Shown here: positions 27,383-37,543 of the stretch, piece after piece | How positions within the stretch are numbered: the first letter of the stretch is position 1 | How the letters are laid out: every line of letters begins with the position of its first letter | Assembly: GCF_000384315.1 (NCBI RefSeq) | Contig: NZ_ARVW01000001.1 | Span: 2,737,746-2,801,745 of the forward strand | Direction of reading: 5' to 3' | Length of the DNA stretch: 64,000 bases | Origin: Amycolatopsis nigrescens CSC17Ta-90 | Lineage (GTDB): Bacteria > Actinomycetota > Actinomycetes > Mycobacteriales > Pseudonocardiaceae | Translations under genes and position numbers: made by a program | Notes under the pieces: generated by a model | What the model was told of the DNA's origin: nothing | The model's database searches: none | Seen by the model: the letters and a program-made list of their open reading frames with translations, nothing else

Positions 27383-28035
27383 TCGGATGCACCACCCTTC
27401 ACAGCGTTGCGGACGAACACCACGCTGCCCCTGGGGCCGGGAACGGCGCCCTTGATCAGCAGCAGGCCGTCGTCGGCGCGCACGGCGTGCACGGTCAGGC
27501 CCTGCGTGGTGACCCGCTCGTTGCCCATGCGGCCGGCCATCCGGACGCCCTTGAAGACGCGGCCCGGGGTGGCACAGCCCCCGATCGAACCCGGCTTGCG
27601 GTGCACGGCCTGCGCACCGTGGCTGGCGCCCTGGCCCTTGAAGCCGTGGCGCTTCATCACACCGGCGTAGCCCTTGCCCTTGCTGGTACCGGTGACGTCC
27701 ACGACCGCGCCGGCGTCGAACACCTCAGCGGTGATCTCCTGACCGATCTCGTAGGTCTCGGCGTCGGTGGTGCGCAGCTCGGCGAGGTACCGCCGCGGTG
27801 TCACGCCGGCCTTGTCGAAGTGGCCGGTCCTCGGCTTGTTGACCCGTCGCGGGTCGACCGAGCCGAAGGCCAGCTGGACGGCCTTGTAGCCGTCGGTTTC
27901 CTGAGTGCGAACCTGGGTGACCACGTTCGGCCCGGCCTGCACGACGGTCACCGGAACGATCCGGTTGTTCTCGTCGAAGACCTGGGTCATGCCGAGCTTG
28001 GTGCCCAGGATGCCCTTCACTTGCCTGTCAGACAT
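27379..28035 (-). CDS. rplC: 50S ribosomal protein L3
   Basis: uL3 supports the peptidyl-transferase centre. The 218 residues start [20 protein letters not shown] and carry the central extension [20 protein letters not shown] and [20 protein letters not shown]. Confidence 0.98.
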   Translation of the reverse strand: MSDRQVKGILGTKLGMTQVFDENNRIVPVTVVQAGPNVVTQVRTQETDGYKAVQLAFGSVDPRRVNKPRTGHFDKAGVTPRRYLAELRTTDAETYEIGQEITAEVFDAGAVVDVTGTSKGKGYAGVMKRHGFKGQGASHGAQAVHRKPGSIGGCATPGRVFKGVRMAGRMGNERVTTQGLTVHAVRADDGLLLIKGAVPGPRGSVVFVRNAVKGGASE

Positions 28036-28066
28036 GAGTCTCTTATCTCCGCCGCTCGCCCAACGC

Positions 28067-28372
28067 TTACTGGATGTTGACGTCGACGCTCGCCGGCAGA
28101 TCGATGCGCATCAGCGCGTCGACCGTCTTCGGCGTCGGGTCGAGGATGTCGATCAGACGCTTGTGCGTGCGCATCTCGAAGTGCTCGCGCGAGTCCTTGT
28201 ACTTGTGCGGCGAGCGGATGACGCAGTAAACGTTCTTCTCGGTGGGCAGCGGCACCGGCCCGACAACACGGGCGCCGGTGCGCGTGACCGTCTCAACGAT
28301 CTTGCGCGCCGAGGAGTCGATCGCCTCGTGGTCGTAGGCCTTGAGCCGGATGCGGATCTTCTGTCCCGCCAT
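28067..28372 (-). CDS. rpsJ: 30S ribosomal protein S10
   Basis: uS10 is a head protein that also acts as NusE in antitermination. ATG at 28370-28372 gives the standard [19 protein letters not shown] and 101 residues; the 16-codon in-frame upstream extension lies in the leader. It is the first gene of the S10 unit, with a 5' leader of about 315 nt. Confidence 0.98.
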   Translation of the reverse strand: MAGQKIRIRLKAYDHEAIDSSARKIVETVTRTGARVVGPVPLPTEKNVYCVIRSPHKYKDSREHFEMRTHKRLIDILDPTPKTVDALMRIDLPASVDVNIQ

Positions 28373-28470
28373 GGTGGCAGCTCGTTCCTTGTCGTCTCGT
28401 GCCGCTATCTCGCAAACCAAGGCCTAGCGGCGAGCCGTTTGGCCCCGGTTTTCGCACTTCAACACCCTGG

Positions 28471-28498
28471 TCCCCGGTCCACGCGGTCGGGCGTGTCG
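28471..28498 (-). promoter_or_regulatory. Leader element upstream of rpsJ shared with the rpsL leader
   Basis: A 28-nt block about 100-126 nt before the rpsJ start is identical at 27 of 28 positions to 33169-33196 upstream of rpsL, same orientation. On the transcribed strand it contains ACACGCCCGACCGCG. Such conservation outside coding sequence, in two ribosomal leaders, suggests an RNA or DNA control site. Confidence 0.7.
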
Positions 28499-28646
28499 CG
28501 CCCGCCGCACAGACGAATCCCTTGGGGGCATCGTCGTGCCTGGTAATCCTCAACTTGAGGGGGTCCGCCGGACCTTGCCCGGTGTTCCCTTGCCCGCGTG
28601 TCCACTCCCCGGAGGGAGAAACTCGACGGACCAAGGCCACTCGCGC

Positions 28647-28682
28647 CGGGGCGGCCAATCTCGAACGAGATCGGCCGCCCCG
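28647..28682 (-). terminator. Hairpin after tuf / at the 5' end of the S10 leader
   Basis: Arms CGGGGCGGCC (28647-28656) and GGCCGCCCCG (28673-28682) enclose an inner 6-bp stem (ATCTCG/CGAGAT). It is the first strong hairpin after the tuf stop, with no T tract. Because a promoter lies just upstream of it, it would also be the first structure of the S10 transcript. Confidence 0.65.
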
Positions 28683-28694
28683 CGACGAGCAACC

Positions 28695-28723
28695 CTAATA
28701 GTCTCGCACACCTAGATTTTCAA
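28695..28723 (-). promoter_or_regulatory. Promoter of the S10 operon
   Basis: On the minus strand TTGAAA (28718-28723) and TATTAG (28695-28700) are separated by exactly 17 nt. This is the best housekeeping promoter I see in the window. Transcription would begin near 28688, immediately before the 28647-28682 hairpin. Confidence 0.75.
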
Positions 28724-28757
28724 GCCGGAACCGGGGGTGTTCACCCCGATTTCCGAG

Positions 28758-29951
<1,194 letters not shown>

Positions 29952-30023
29952 TGGAATGTCCTCCTGGACTGTTTAGCTTGCACCGGCCAACGTGGCTGTC
30001 GGACGGCGACTCGGTGTCTGATC

Positions 30024-30058
30024 GGAACCGCGCGATCGCGAATGGATCGCGCGGTTCC
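30024..30058 (-). terminator. Hairpin between fusA and tuf
   Basis: Perfect 14-bp arms (GGAACCGCGCGATC, 30024-30037, with 30045-30058) and a 7-nt loop lie 62 nt after the fusA stop and 73 nt before tuf. It could terminate part of str transcription or protect the upstream mRNA; tuf may then have its own promoter. Confidence 0.7.
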
Positions 30059-30120
30059 CATCGTCTCTGGTCGGTTGTGCGGACCTCAGGGAACCCCCCG
30101 GCGCCCACAGGCTCGGGGTG

Positions 30121-32217
30121 TTACTCGCCCGTCGCCTTCGCGATGATCTCCTTCGCGACGTTCGCGGGAACCTCCGCGTAGGAGTCGAACTGCATGGAGT
30201 AGTTCGCACGACCCTGGGTACGAGACCGCAGATCGCCGACGTAACCGAACATCTCCGACAGCGGAACCAGAGCCTTCACAATTCGGGTTCCGGCACGCTC
30301 CTCCATGGCCTGAATCTGACCACGGCGGGAGTTGAGGTCGCCGATGACATCACCCATGTAGTCCTCGGGTGTGGTCACCTCGACCGCCATCAGCGGTTCC
30401 AGAATTACCGGGCCCGCCTTCTTCGCGGCTTCCTTCAACGCGATCGAACCCGCGATCTTGAAAGCCATTTCCGAAGAGTCGACCTCGTGGTACGCACCGT
30501 CCAACAGGGTCAGCTTCAACCCGACGAGCGGGTAGCCGGCCAGCACGCCGTACTGCATGGCGTCCTGCGCGCCCGCGTCCACCGAGGGGATGTACTCCCG
30601 GGGGATGCGGCCACCGGTGACCTTGTTGTCGAACTCGTACATGGCACCGTCGGCCGTGTCGAGCGGCTCCAGCTTGATGATCACCTTGGCGAACTGACCG
30701 GAGCCACCGGTCTGCTTCTTGTGCACGTAGTCGAGCTTGTCGACCGTCTTCTTGATCGTCTCGCGGTAGGCGACCTGCGGCTTGCCGATGTTCGCCTCGA
30801 CCTTGTAGTCGGACTTCATCCGGTTCACCAGCACCTCGAGGTGCAGCTCGCCCATGCCCGCGATGATCGTCTGCCCGGTCTCTTCATCCTGGTTGACCTG
30901 GAAGGTGGGGTCCTCCTCGGCCAGCTTCTGGATGGCGATCGACAGCTTTTCCTGATCGGCCTTCGTCTTCGGCTCGATCGCGACCCGGATGACCGGCTCG
31001 GGGAACGTCATCGACTCGAGCACGATCGGGTTCTGCGGGTCGGCCAGCGTGTCACCGGTGGTGGTGTCCTTGAGGCCCTGCACCGCGTAGATGTGGCCGG
31101 CCTGGCCGACCTCGACCGGGTTCTCCTTGTTGGAGTGCATCTGGAAGAGGCCGCCGATGCGCTCCTTCCGCTCCTTGGTCGCGTTCACGACCTGGGCGCC
31201 CTTGGCGACCTGTCCGGAGTAGACCCGGATGTAGGTCAGCTTGCCGAAGAACGGGTGCGCCGCGATCTTGAACGCGAGCGCCGCGAACGGCTCCTCGGTG
31301 GACGGCTTGCGCTGCGCGGTCTCCTCGTTGGGCAGGATGCCCTCCACCGCGGGCACGTCGAGCGGCGACGGCAGGTACTCGATCACCGCGTCGAGCATGG
31401 GCTGGACGCCCTTGTTCTTGAACGCGGAGCCGGCGAGCACCGGGTACGCCATGCGCTCCACGGTCAGCTTCCGGATACCGGCCTTGATCTCGGCCTCGGT
31501 CAGCGCCTCGCCCTCGAGGAACTTCTCCATCAGCGCGTCATCGGTCTCGGCGACGGCTTCGAGCAGCTTCTCCCGGTACTCCGCGGCCTTGTCCGCGAGG
31601 TCGGCCGGGATGTCCTCGACCGCGTAGTCCTCGCCCTTCTGGACTTCGCCGCGCCAGACGAGCGCCTTCATCCGGACCAGGTCGACGACGCCCTCGAAGG
31701 CGTTCTCGGCACCGATCGGCAGCTGGATGACCAGCGGACGGACACCGAGGCGGTCTTCGATGGTCTTCACCGTGAAGTAGAAGTCCGCGCCCAGCTTGTC
31801 CATCTTGTTGACGAAGCAGATCCGGGGGACCTCGTACTTGTCGGCCTGACGCCAGACCTGCTCGGACTGCGGCTCGACGCCTTCCTTGCCGTCGAAGACG
31901 GCCACCGCACCGTCGAGCACCCGTAGGTTGCGCTCCACCTCGACGGTGAAGTCGACGTGGCCGGGGGTGTCGATGATGTTCAGCTGGTGGTCGGCCCAGA
32001 AGGTGGTGGTGGCAGCCGAGGTGATGGTGATACCCCGCTTCTGCTCCTCCTCCATCCAGTCCATCGTGGCGGCGCCGTCGTGGACTTCACCGATCTTGTA
32101 GTTGACCCCGGTGTAGAACAGGATCCGCTCGGTGGTTGTGGTTTTACCGGCATCGATGTGCGCCATGATGCCGAAATTGCGGACCATGTTCAGGTCGGTC
32201 AGCACGTCACGTGCCAC
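30121..32217 (-). CDS. fusA: Elongation factor G
   Basis: EF-G drives ribosomal translocation. I chose the GTG at 32215-32217 ([20 protein letters not shown]), with AGGGGA 8 nt upstream, giving 698 residues. GTPase motifs [15 protein letters not shown] and [20 protein letters not shown] are intact, and domains II-V follow. It is the only EF-G in the window. Confidence 0.98.
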   Translation of the reverse strand: MARDVLTDLNMVRNFGIMAHIDAGKTTTTERILFYTGVNYKIGEVHDGAATMDWMEEEQKRGITITSAATTTFWADHQLNIIDTPGHVDFTVEVERNLRVLDGAVAVFDGKEGVEPQSEQVWRQADKYEVPRICFVNKMDKLGADFYFTVKTIEDRLGVRPLVIQLPIGAENAFEGVVDLVRMKALVWRGEVQKGEDYAVEDIPADLADKAAEYREKLLEAVAETDDALMEKFLEGEALTEAEIKAGIRKLTVERMAYPVLAGSAFKNKGVQPMLDAVIEYLPSPLDVPAVEGILPNEETAQRKPSTEEPFAALAFKIAAHPFFGKLTYIRVYSGQVAKGAQVVNATKERKERIGGLFQMHSNKENPVEVGQAGHIYAVQGLKDTTTGDTLADPQNPIVLESMTFPEPVIRVAIEPKTKADQEKLSIAIQKLAEEDPTFQVNQDEETGQTIIAGMGELHLEVLVNRMKSDYKVEANIGKPQVAYRETIKKTVDKLDYVHKKQTGGSGQFAKVIIKLEPLDTADGAMYEFDNKVTGGRIPREYIPSVDAGAQDAMQYGVLAGYPLVGLKLTLLDGAYHEVDSSEMAFKIAGSIALKEAAKKAGPVILEPLMAVEVTTPEDYMGDVIGDLNSRRGQIQAMEERAGTRIVKALVPLSEMFGYVGDLRSRTQGRANYSMQFDSYAEVPANVAKEIIAKATGE

Positions 32218-32277
32218 GAGAGTGTTCCCCTGTCTCAAACGTGGGGCCCGGCGTCGTTATCGCCTGCCGGGCAATGA

Positions 32278-32748
32278 TCACCAGCGGTAGTGCGCGAAGG
32301 CCTTGTTGGACTCGGCCATCTTGTGCGTGTCCTCGCGGCGCTTCACGCTCGCCCCGAGGCCGTTGCTCGCGTCGAGCAGCTCGTTCTGCAGTCGCTCGAT
32401 CATGGTCTTCTCGCGGCGGGCCTGCGAGAAGGACACCAGCCAGCGCAGCGCAAGGGTCGTCGAGCGGCCGGGCTTGACCTCGATCGGCACCTGGTAGGTG
32501 GCACCACCGACACGGCGGCTCTTCACCTCGATGGTGGGCTTCACGTTGTCAAGTGCGCGCTTCAGCGTGACGACCGGGTCGGTGCCGGTCTTCTCGCGAG
32601 CGCCTTCGAGCGCGCCGTAGACGATGCGCTCGGCCAGGGACCGCTTCCCGTCCTTCAGCACCTTGTTCACCAGCTGGGTGACCAGCGGCGAGGCGTAGAC
32701 GGGGTCGGAGATCAATGGCCGCTTCGGGGCCGGACCCTTGCGGGGCAT
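32278..32748 (-). CDS. rpsG: 30S ribosomal protein S7
   Basis: uS7 nucleates 30S head assembly and contacts the E site. The 156 residues start [20 protein letters not shown] and include [20 protein letters not shown]. The ATG overlaps the rpsL TAA by one base. Confidence 0.98.
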   Translation of the reverse strand: MPRKGPAPKRPLISDPVYASPLVTQLVNKVLKDGKRSLAERIVYGALEGAREKTGTDPVVTLKRALDNVKPTIEVKSRRVGGATYQVPIEVKPGRSTTLALRWLVSFSQARREKTMIERLQNELLDASNGLGASVKRREDTHKMAESNKAFAHYRW

Positions 32749-33122
32749 TAGCTCTTCTCCTTCTTCGCGCCGTACCGGCTGCGCGCCTGCTTGCGGTTCT
32801 TCACACCCTGGGTGTCGAGCGAGCCGCGAATGATCTTGTAGCGAACACCCGGCAGGTCCTTCACACGACCACCGCGCACGAGCACCATCGAGTGCTCCTG
32901 CAGGTTGTGGCCTTCACCGGGGATGTAGGCGGTGACCTCGATGCCGCTGGTCAGCTTCACACGCGCGACCTTGCGCAGCGCCGAGTTCGGCTTCTTGGGG
33001 GTAGTGGTGTACACGCGAGTGCACACGCCACGCCGCTGCGGGCTCCCCTTGAGGGCCGCGGTCTTCTGCTTGGCAGCCTTGTCCTGGCGGCCCTTGCGGA
33101 CCAGCTGCTGGATCGTGGGCAA
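32748..33122 (-). CDS. rpsL: 30S ribosomal protein S12
   Basis: uS12 monitors decoding. The 124 residues contain [20 protein letters not shown] and [20 protein letters not shown]. Lys43 and Lys88, the classic streptomycin-resistance positions, are wild type, predicting no target-based streptomycin resistance. It heads the str operon. Confidence 0.98.
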   Translation of the reverse strand: MPTIQQLVRKGRQDKAAKQKTAALKGSPQRRGVCTRVYTTTPKKPNSALRKVARVKLTSGIEVTAYIPGEGHNLQEHSMVLVRGGRVKDLPGVRYKIIRGSLDTQGVKNRKQARSRYGAKKEKS

Positions 33123-33168
33123 TGGACCAGCTTTCTGTCGCGATCTTGCTTGCGTCTACTAGTTCGTC

Positions 33169-33196
33169 TCCCCGGTCCCCGCGGTCGGGCGTGTCG
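33169..33196 (-). promoter_or_regulatory. Leader element upstream of rpsL shared with the rpsJ leader
   Basis: This 28-nt block lies 47-74 nt before the rpsL ATG and matches the rpsJ-leader block (28471-28498) at 27 of 28 positions, same strand. A second common stretch, CCGGGGCGGCCAA, lies further upstream in both leaders (33375-33387 and 28646-28658). Confidence 0.7.
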
Positions 33197-33366
33197 GCCC
33201 GCGTCAGGGTCTTGCGACCCGGTAACTTCCCATCGGGATTTCCGTGGAACTGCTTTTGGCCTCTTACCGCGCCGAAAGCCCTGGACGAGTGCCGAAACAC
33301 CCTGCCCGAGCCGAATGGCACGCAGAGCGGCCCGACATGTGCCGGGCACGGTCATCAAAGATACCC

Positions 33367-33385
33367 GGCCGCCTCCGGGGCGGCC
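33367..33385. other. Hairpin in the rpsL 5' region
   Basis: Arms GGCCGCC (33367-33373) and GGCGGCC (33379-33385) enclose a 5-nt loop in the leader/promoter region of the str operon. Part of this sequence recurs in the S10 leader hairpin. Confidence 0.45.
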
Positions 33386-33453
33386 AAATCGGGGGTCGTT
33401 AGCCCACCGGACCATCCAGTGTAGCGCTCCCGACGGCCGCGTGCCGGGAGCGA

Positions 33454-33487
33454 AACGGCCCCGGCACCCGCGGGCACCGGGGCCGTT
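33454..33487 (-). terminator. Terminator after the 59-residue ORF
   Basis: Arms AACGGCCCCGG (33454-33464) and CCGGGGCCGTT (33477-33487) flank a loop that can extend the stem through CCCGCGGG. It starts 6 nt after the stop codon at 33494. Its placement supports the small ORF as a real transcription unit. Confidence 0.75.
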
Positions 33488-33493
33488 CCCGGC

Positions 33494-33673
33494 TCAGTCC
33501 TCGTCCGGCTTGGCGTGGTTGGCCACACCGGGATTGGGGTCGCGGGAAAGGTCTATCAGCGGGTGCAGCGCGGCCCCGTCCGGCGCCGCGCGGCGCCCGG
33601 TGCGCCCCTCGGCGCCTGACGGGCCGGCCTCCCCCTGAGGTCGCTCACCGCCGGGGTTCTGTTCGTTGTTCAC
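33494..33673 (-). CDS. Small hypothetical protein, 59 residues
   Basis: A GTG at 33671-33673 with GAGGAGG 5 nt upstream opens 59 codons, ended by TGA at 33494-33496 and followed at once by a terminator hairpin. The product ([20 protein letters not shown] at its start, LHPLIDLSRDPNPGVANHAK near its end) is hydrophilic and probably disordered, without signal peptide or membrane helix. The C-terminal segment, which looks less low-complexity, may be the functional part. Function unknown. It lies upstream of the str operon on the same strand and diverges from the type VII-like module. Confidence 0.65.
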   Translation of the reverse strand: MNNEQNPGGERPQGEAGPSGAEGRTGRRAAPDGAALHPLIDLSRDPNPGVANHAKPDED

Positions 33674-33857
33674 GGAGCCCTCCTCGTATCGCCTGTGAAC
33701 TCCGCGTCACGCTACCTATCGCATCTCCGACCCATTCGGGTGGTGCGCAAGCGTCAGTTCAGCCGGACCGCTCCCCTCCCGGCACCGAATGGTCCATCAT
33801 GGGGTGCCAGCCGGATAACTGCAGGTCATGGGGCTGGTCACGGATCGGGAGGCGGCC

Positions 33858-34406
33858 ATGTCTGCGGAGTTCGAACAGCTCGTCGCGGAGTACGAGAAAT
33901 TCCAGTCGAAGATCAAGAACGTCGATGACCGATTCGCGAACATCGGCGATCTGCGGGACGAGCTGACCCAGCTGGAAGTGAGCGCCGTCTCGCCGGATCG
34001 CGCCGTCACCGTGGTCGCCGGGCCCGGCGGCTCGATCAAGGACATCCGGTTCACCGAGGCGGCGCTGAGCCGGCGCCCGGAGGCGCTGTCCGCCGCGCTG
34101 ATGTCCACCCTGCAGCAGGCCGTTGCCGAATCAGCCCGGCGGCAGGCCAGCCTGGTCGAAGGCCACCTCGGCGACGGGCTGCACCTCGTCGACCAGGTGC
34201 TGGAGGCCCAGTCGGAGCTGTTCGGCATCCCCGTCGACGAGCTGCGGGAAAAGATGCCGGAGAAGGCGCCGGCCGAGCATGGTGACGACTTCGCCGAGCG
34301 GTCCGTCCTCGCCGAGGAGCCACCGCCGGCACCGCCCCCGGCGGCGACCGGCGGTTCGCAGGGCGACCAGTTCCTGAAGAACCTGTTCGACGAGGAGGAC
34401 CGGTGA
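33858..34406 (+). CDS. YbaB/EbfC-like protein of a type VII substrate module
   Basis: The ATG at 33858 has GGGAGG 6 nt upstream, so I prefer it to the in-frame ATG ten codons earlier. The 182-residue protein starts MSAEFEQLVAEYEKFQSKIK, with a helical N-terminus, then strands ELTQLEVSAVSPDRAVTVVA and GPGGSIKDIRFTEAALSRRP, then a helix, the layout of the YbaB/EbfC family. The C-terminal 40 residues are acidic and Pro-rich. In actinobacteria this family often accompanies genes for WXG/EspC-type proteins; a role as chaperone or regulator of the module is inferred only. Confidence 0.75.
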   Translation: MSAEFEQLVAEYEKFQSKIKNVDDRFANIGDLRDELTQLEVSAVSPDRAVTVVAGPGGSIKDIRFTEAALSRRPEALSAALMSTLQQAVAESARRQASLVEGHLGDGLHLVDQVLEAQSELFGIPVDELREKMPEKAPAEHGDDFAERSVLAEEPPPAPPPAATGGSQGDQFLKNLFDEEDR

Positions 34407-34759
34407 CCGGCACGGGCTTCAACGTCGATGTGAAGGCGTTGCAGAGCTACGTGAAGAACATCGGCGACTACCAGAAGCAGGCCGGGAAGATCTCGGACCT
34501 GGTCGGACAGGCCGACGTCGGCGACGAATCCTGGGGCGTGGTGGGGCTGTTCACCAAGGGCAAGTACACCGAGGCCCTCGGGCAGTTCACCGCCCTGCTG
34601 CACAACATGCAGGAGGGCCTGAAGTCCGCGGCGGAGAAGTTCGGCGCTGGCTCGTCGGCCTACCACGAGTACGAGGACGAGGTCCGGAAGCTCCTCGAGG
34701 GCGTGCTCAAGGCACTCGACGAGACCGCCCCGCCGCCGGCCACGGCCGGCCAGGCCTGA
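34403..34759 (+). CDS. EspC/WXG100-like type VII secretion target
   Basis: The GTG at 34403 overlaps the preceding stop (GTGA). The 118-residue helical protein (MTGTGFNVDVKALQSYVKNI) has a central turn SWGVVG with Trp44 and a second helix TALLHNMQEGLKSAAEKFGA, matching the helix-turn-helix of ESX substrates of the EspC/DUF2580 type. A YHEYE (Tyr87-x3-Glu91) motif near the C-terminus fits the YxxxD/E export signal. Probably a secreted partner of the next protein. Confidence 0.75.
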   Translation: MTGTGFNVDVKALQSYVKNIGDYQKQAGKISDLVGQADVGDESWGVVGLFTKGKYTEALGQFTALLHNMQEGLKSAAEKFGAGSSAYHEYEDEVRKLLEGVLKALDETAPPPATAGQA

Positions 34760-34770
34760 GGAGCGCGAAG

Positions 34771-35913
34771 ATGGCCGAAACGCACGACGCCACCGAAGGC
34801 ATCAAGATCAAGTCCACCCGGCCGGACACCGTCGCCGGGCTGAACACCGGCAACCTGGTGAAGTCCGTGCCCTTCGTCGGCGGCGCCAAGAGCACGATCG
34901 AAGGGATGCTCAAGGGCCCCGGCGCGGATCCCGACGTGCAGGACGTGGCGCTGTACGCCGGCGGCGTCATCTCGGACGCCACCGGCTTCATCCAGAGCTC
35001 CGCGGACACCGCGATGAGCATCGCGTCGGACCCGATCGGCTGGCTCATCGGCCAGGGCCTCAACTTCCTGCTCAACGTGGTGCAGCCGCTGCAGGACCTG
35101 CTGCACATGGTGACCGGAGACGGCCCGGCGCTGGCCACCGCCTCGGAGAACTTCATCAGCATCGGGAAGGGCCTGGAGAGCATGTCAGCGGACTTCGTGA
35201 AGGTCGCCGACGAGGCACTCACGGACTGGAGCGGCGACGCCGCCGACTCGGCGAAGAAGGCGTTGGCCGAGTTCGCCGACGGCATCAGCGGCGTGAGCGC
35301 GAAGTCCGGGAACGTCGCCGAAGTGCTCCAGATGTCGAGCATGCTGATGAAGGTCGTCGAAGAGGTGATCAAGGCGATCATCACCGAGCTGATCACCTGG
35401 CTGATCATGATCTGGATCCCGGCACTGGCCGCAGCGGTGCCGACGGCCGGCGCCTCCACCGCGGCCGCCGGCTCGGCCACCGGCGTCAAGGCCGGCAGCA
35501 CGGCGACGAAGACCACGCAGAAGGTCAGCAAGCTGCGCCAGATCCTGGACAAGATCCGTGCCTGGTTCGAGAAGCTGAAGGCGACCTTGAGCAAGACCTT
35601 CAGTAAGGGCGGAGTCAAGCAGGCCTTCCTCGGCAGCGGCGGGGCGCACGGGAAACGTCGCGAGCTCCTGCAGGACGCCTTGCTCAAGGACAACGGGGGC
35701 GTCGCCAAGACCATCGCCAAGGAAGCCGGCAAGAGCGGGCTCAACGCCGGTATCAAGGAAATGACCGGCATCGATCCCGGAAAGGCGGGACAACCGGGAC
35801 GACTGGGGCAGGGAATCGTCGCGAAACAGATCGACAACGCCAAGAAGGAAAAGGCCACCGAGGTCGGGCACGAGCAGTCCGACGAGGAAACCCGCGAAGA
35901 CCTGGACTTCTAG
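34771..35913 (+). CDS. WSG-motif type VII effector-like protein, 380 residues
   Basis: ATG at 34771 behind GAGGAG. The N-terminal half is helical, with DWSGDAADSAKKALAEFADG (Trp153) resembling the W-x-G turn of WXG/PPE-like domains. A hydrophobic segment at about 203-228 (ITELITWLIMIWIPALAAAV) could be a membrane or pore helix. The C-terminal 130 residues are Lys-rich, and I recognise no catalytic motif in them. Order and coupling suggest a secreted effector or structural substrate that pairs with the EspC-like protein. It could equally be a non-toxic envelope protein. Confidence 0.7.
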   Translation: MAETHDATEGIKIKSTRPDTVAGLNTGNLVKSVPFVGGAKSTIEGMLKGPGADPDVQDVALYAGGVISDATGFIQSSADTAMSIASDPIGWLIGQGLNFLLNVVQPLQDLLHMVTGDGPALATASENFISIGKGLESMSADFVKVADEALTDWSGDAADSAKKALAEFADGISGVSAKSGNVAEVLQMSSMLMKVVEEVIKAIITELITWLIMIWIPALAAAVPTAGASTAAAGSATGVKAGSTATKTTQKVSKLRQILDKIRAWFEKLKATLSKTFSKGGVKQAFLGSGGAHGKRRELLQDALLKDNGGVAKTIAKEAGKSGLNAGIKEMTGIDPGKAGQPGRLGQGIVAKQIDNAKKEKATEVGHEQSDEETREDLDF

Positions 35914-35928
35914 CCCGGCCGAGGAGCT

Positions 35929-36510
35929 ATGACCGGAACCGAACGGACCCGCCTCCAGCCAGCCGATTCGAGCCGCTTCGGGGTGGTGCCGCTGGCGAAA
36001 GAGCAGGACTGGGAGGCCTTTTCGAAGGTCCCCGGCGCGAGCTGGTCGAACAGGCAGGCCGGCTCCGGGGACTTCGGCTGGCCGATGCCGGAACTGCCGC
36101 CCGGCACCGCGCAATACGTCTATCTCGGGGTCGAAGGCCGATACGACGGGCACGAGTTCTCCGCGCACCAGTTGCGCAAGCACGTTGCCGCGGACTACCA
36201 GAAATACGGCAGCGACCGGCGCATCGAGGACCGGAGCGTGCTCTGGCTCAAAATCACCGAAAAAGTGCCGACCTGCACGTTCGGCATTCCCCGGCTGACC
36301 CCGTGGAAGATAACCAGGAGCAACGCCAGAACCGAGCTGGGGCCGGAGTTTTCCCGCTGGTTCAGGCGAAACCAGTTCCGGTTCCGGAAGTTCCGTTCGG
36401 GGCCGGGCACCCTCACCCTGGAGCTGGGTCCCCAGCTCACCGCCGGGGATCTGGTGCGCGGCCTGGAGTTCCTGCTCGACGTGGCCGAGCGGATCCCGTT
36501 CGAGCGTTAG
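35929..36510 (+). CDS. Hypothetical protein of the type VII-like module, 193 residues
   Basis: Same strand, 15 nt after the 380-residue gene. The protein (MTGTERTRLQPADSSRFGVV) is soluble, with EDRSVLWLKITEKVPTCTFG, the aromatic/basic SRWFRRNQFRFRKFRSGP, and a final LTAGDLVRGLEFLLDVAERI helix. I do not recognise a family. As last gene of an effector-like set it could be an immunity or cytoplasmic partner protein; this is speculative. Its stop overlaps the converging MmpS-like gene by 3 nt. Confidence 0.7.
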   Translation: MTGTERTRLQPADSSRFGVVPLAKEQDWEAFSKVPGASWSNRQAGSGDFGWPMPELPPGTAQYVYLGVEGRYDGHEFSAHQLRKHVAADYQKYGSDRRIEDRSVLWLKITEKVPTCTFGIPRLTPWKITRSNARTELGPEFSRWFRRNQFRFRKFRSGPGTLTLELGPQLTAGDLVRGLEFLLDVAERIPFER

Positions 36511-37064
36511 CCGCCGATCTTTCCGCCGCAGGTCGCCGTCTCGCCGGGCCCGGCCTGCGCGCTGTTGACCACCCGGCCGCCGATGATGATCCGGCACTCC
36601 ACCCGGCCGGCGCCCTGGCCCTGCAGCCGCGCGGTGGGCGGCGGCCCGGTCGCCGGGAACACCAGCTCCTTGCGCCATGGCAGCGGGACCGAGAGCTCCT
36701 GCTGGACCAGCCCGTGCCCGTTCTCGTCGTAGACCACCGCCGCGGTGCCCGAACCGAGGAGTTCGTAGCCGATCACCCCCTGCCCTGGACCGGGTGCGGG
36801 CCCGGTCGGCGGCGGCGGCGGTTCGGCTGGGGGCTGCGGCGGCTGCACCACGGGCGTTCCGGACGTCCTGGGCGTGCCGGGCACCTCGGTGGGCTCGTCC
36901 ACCACGGCCACCTGGTGCTGCGCGCCACCGGCACCGGCGACCCGGCGGGTGCTTCCGGTGTCTTCCGGGGGCTCGGTGGCGGCGTAGATCAGAAACGCGC
37001 CGACCAGCCCGCTGAGCAGGATGACGGCCACCGCGAGCCGGGCCACCCACTGCCGATCGGCCAC
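36507..37064 (-). CDS. MmpS-like membrane accessory protein
   Basis: The 185-residue protein has one N-terminal transmembrane helix (about 8-28), a Pro-rich linker (about 60-95), then a small external domain. The domain pattern is GYELLGSGTAAVVYDENGHG, VPLPWRKELVFP, AGRVECRIIIGGRVV and a final TCGG, the order of the MmpS family: partner proteins of RND lipid or siderophore exporters. No MmpL gene is adjacent, so it is an orphan here. Confidence 0.75.
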   Translation of the reverse strand: MADRQWVARLAVAVILLSGLVGAFLIYAATEPPEDTGSTRRVAGAGGAQHQVAVVDEPTEVPGTPRTSGTPVVQPPQPPAEPPPPPTGPAPGPGQGVIGYELLGSGTAAVVYDENGHGLVQQELSVPLPWRKELVFPATGPPPTARLQGQGAGRVECRIIIGGRVVNSAQAGPGETATCGGKIGG

Positions 37065-37227
37065 CGGAGACTCCTCGCCCTCGAAATGCCATTGACGAAT
37101 GGATTATGCCGCTTCATGACCATTAGCGGTAAGCGTTCTCAAGGAATGGAAACGAGAGGATTCCCGGCCCGTTCATGACATCATCGGACCGGCAGGACCA
37201 TCTCTACTCCGAAGGGTGACAGCTGGA

Positions 37228-37476
37228 ATGAAAAAGACCATTACCCGCGCGGTCGCGGCCGGCGCGCTGGCGAGTCTCGCACTGGTCGGCACGGCCGCTC
37301 CGGCCTTGGCGTCGGACATTTCCGCGCAGGACGACAGGGGCGGTGTCATCGTCGTCGACGAGCCGGACACCAGCGAGCTGAACAACATCTGGACCTTCGC
37401 CCCGCTGGGCGTGCCGGTGTTCGGCCTGATCCAGTCGGTGGCACAGGTGCCAGGCAAGCTGCTGCCGAGCGCGTAG
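37228..37476 (+). CDS. Small secreted protein, 82 residues
   Basis: ATG at 37228 gives a clear signal peptide (MKKTITRAVAAGALASLALV, cleavage near PALASD); a GTG four codons upstream is also in frame. The mature part is about 53 residues and ends IWTFAPLGVPVFGLIQSVAQ then VPGKLLPSA. The IW...G...PV pattern recurs in the converging gene at 37544-37768. Function unknown. Confidence 0.75.
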   Translation: MKKTITRAVAAGALASLALVGTAAPALASDISAQDDRGGVIVVDEPDTSELNNIWTFAPLGVPVFGLIQSVAQVPGKLLPSA

Positions 37477-37488
37477 CCTCCAGACAAG

Positions 37489-37529
37489 GCCGCTCTCGTA
37501 CTGACCGGACAGTACGAGAGCGGCTTTTT
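37489..37529. terminator. Strong bidirectional terminator
   Basis: Perfect 15-bp arms (37489-37503, 37510-37524) with a 6-nt loop, followed by TTTTT on the plus strand. It separates the two convergent small secreted genes. Confidence 0.92.
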
Positions 37530-37543
37530 GTTGCCGTATAAGG

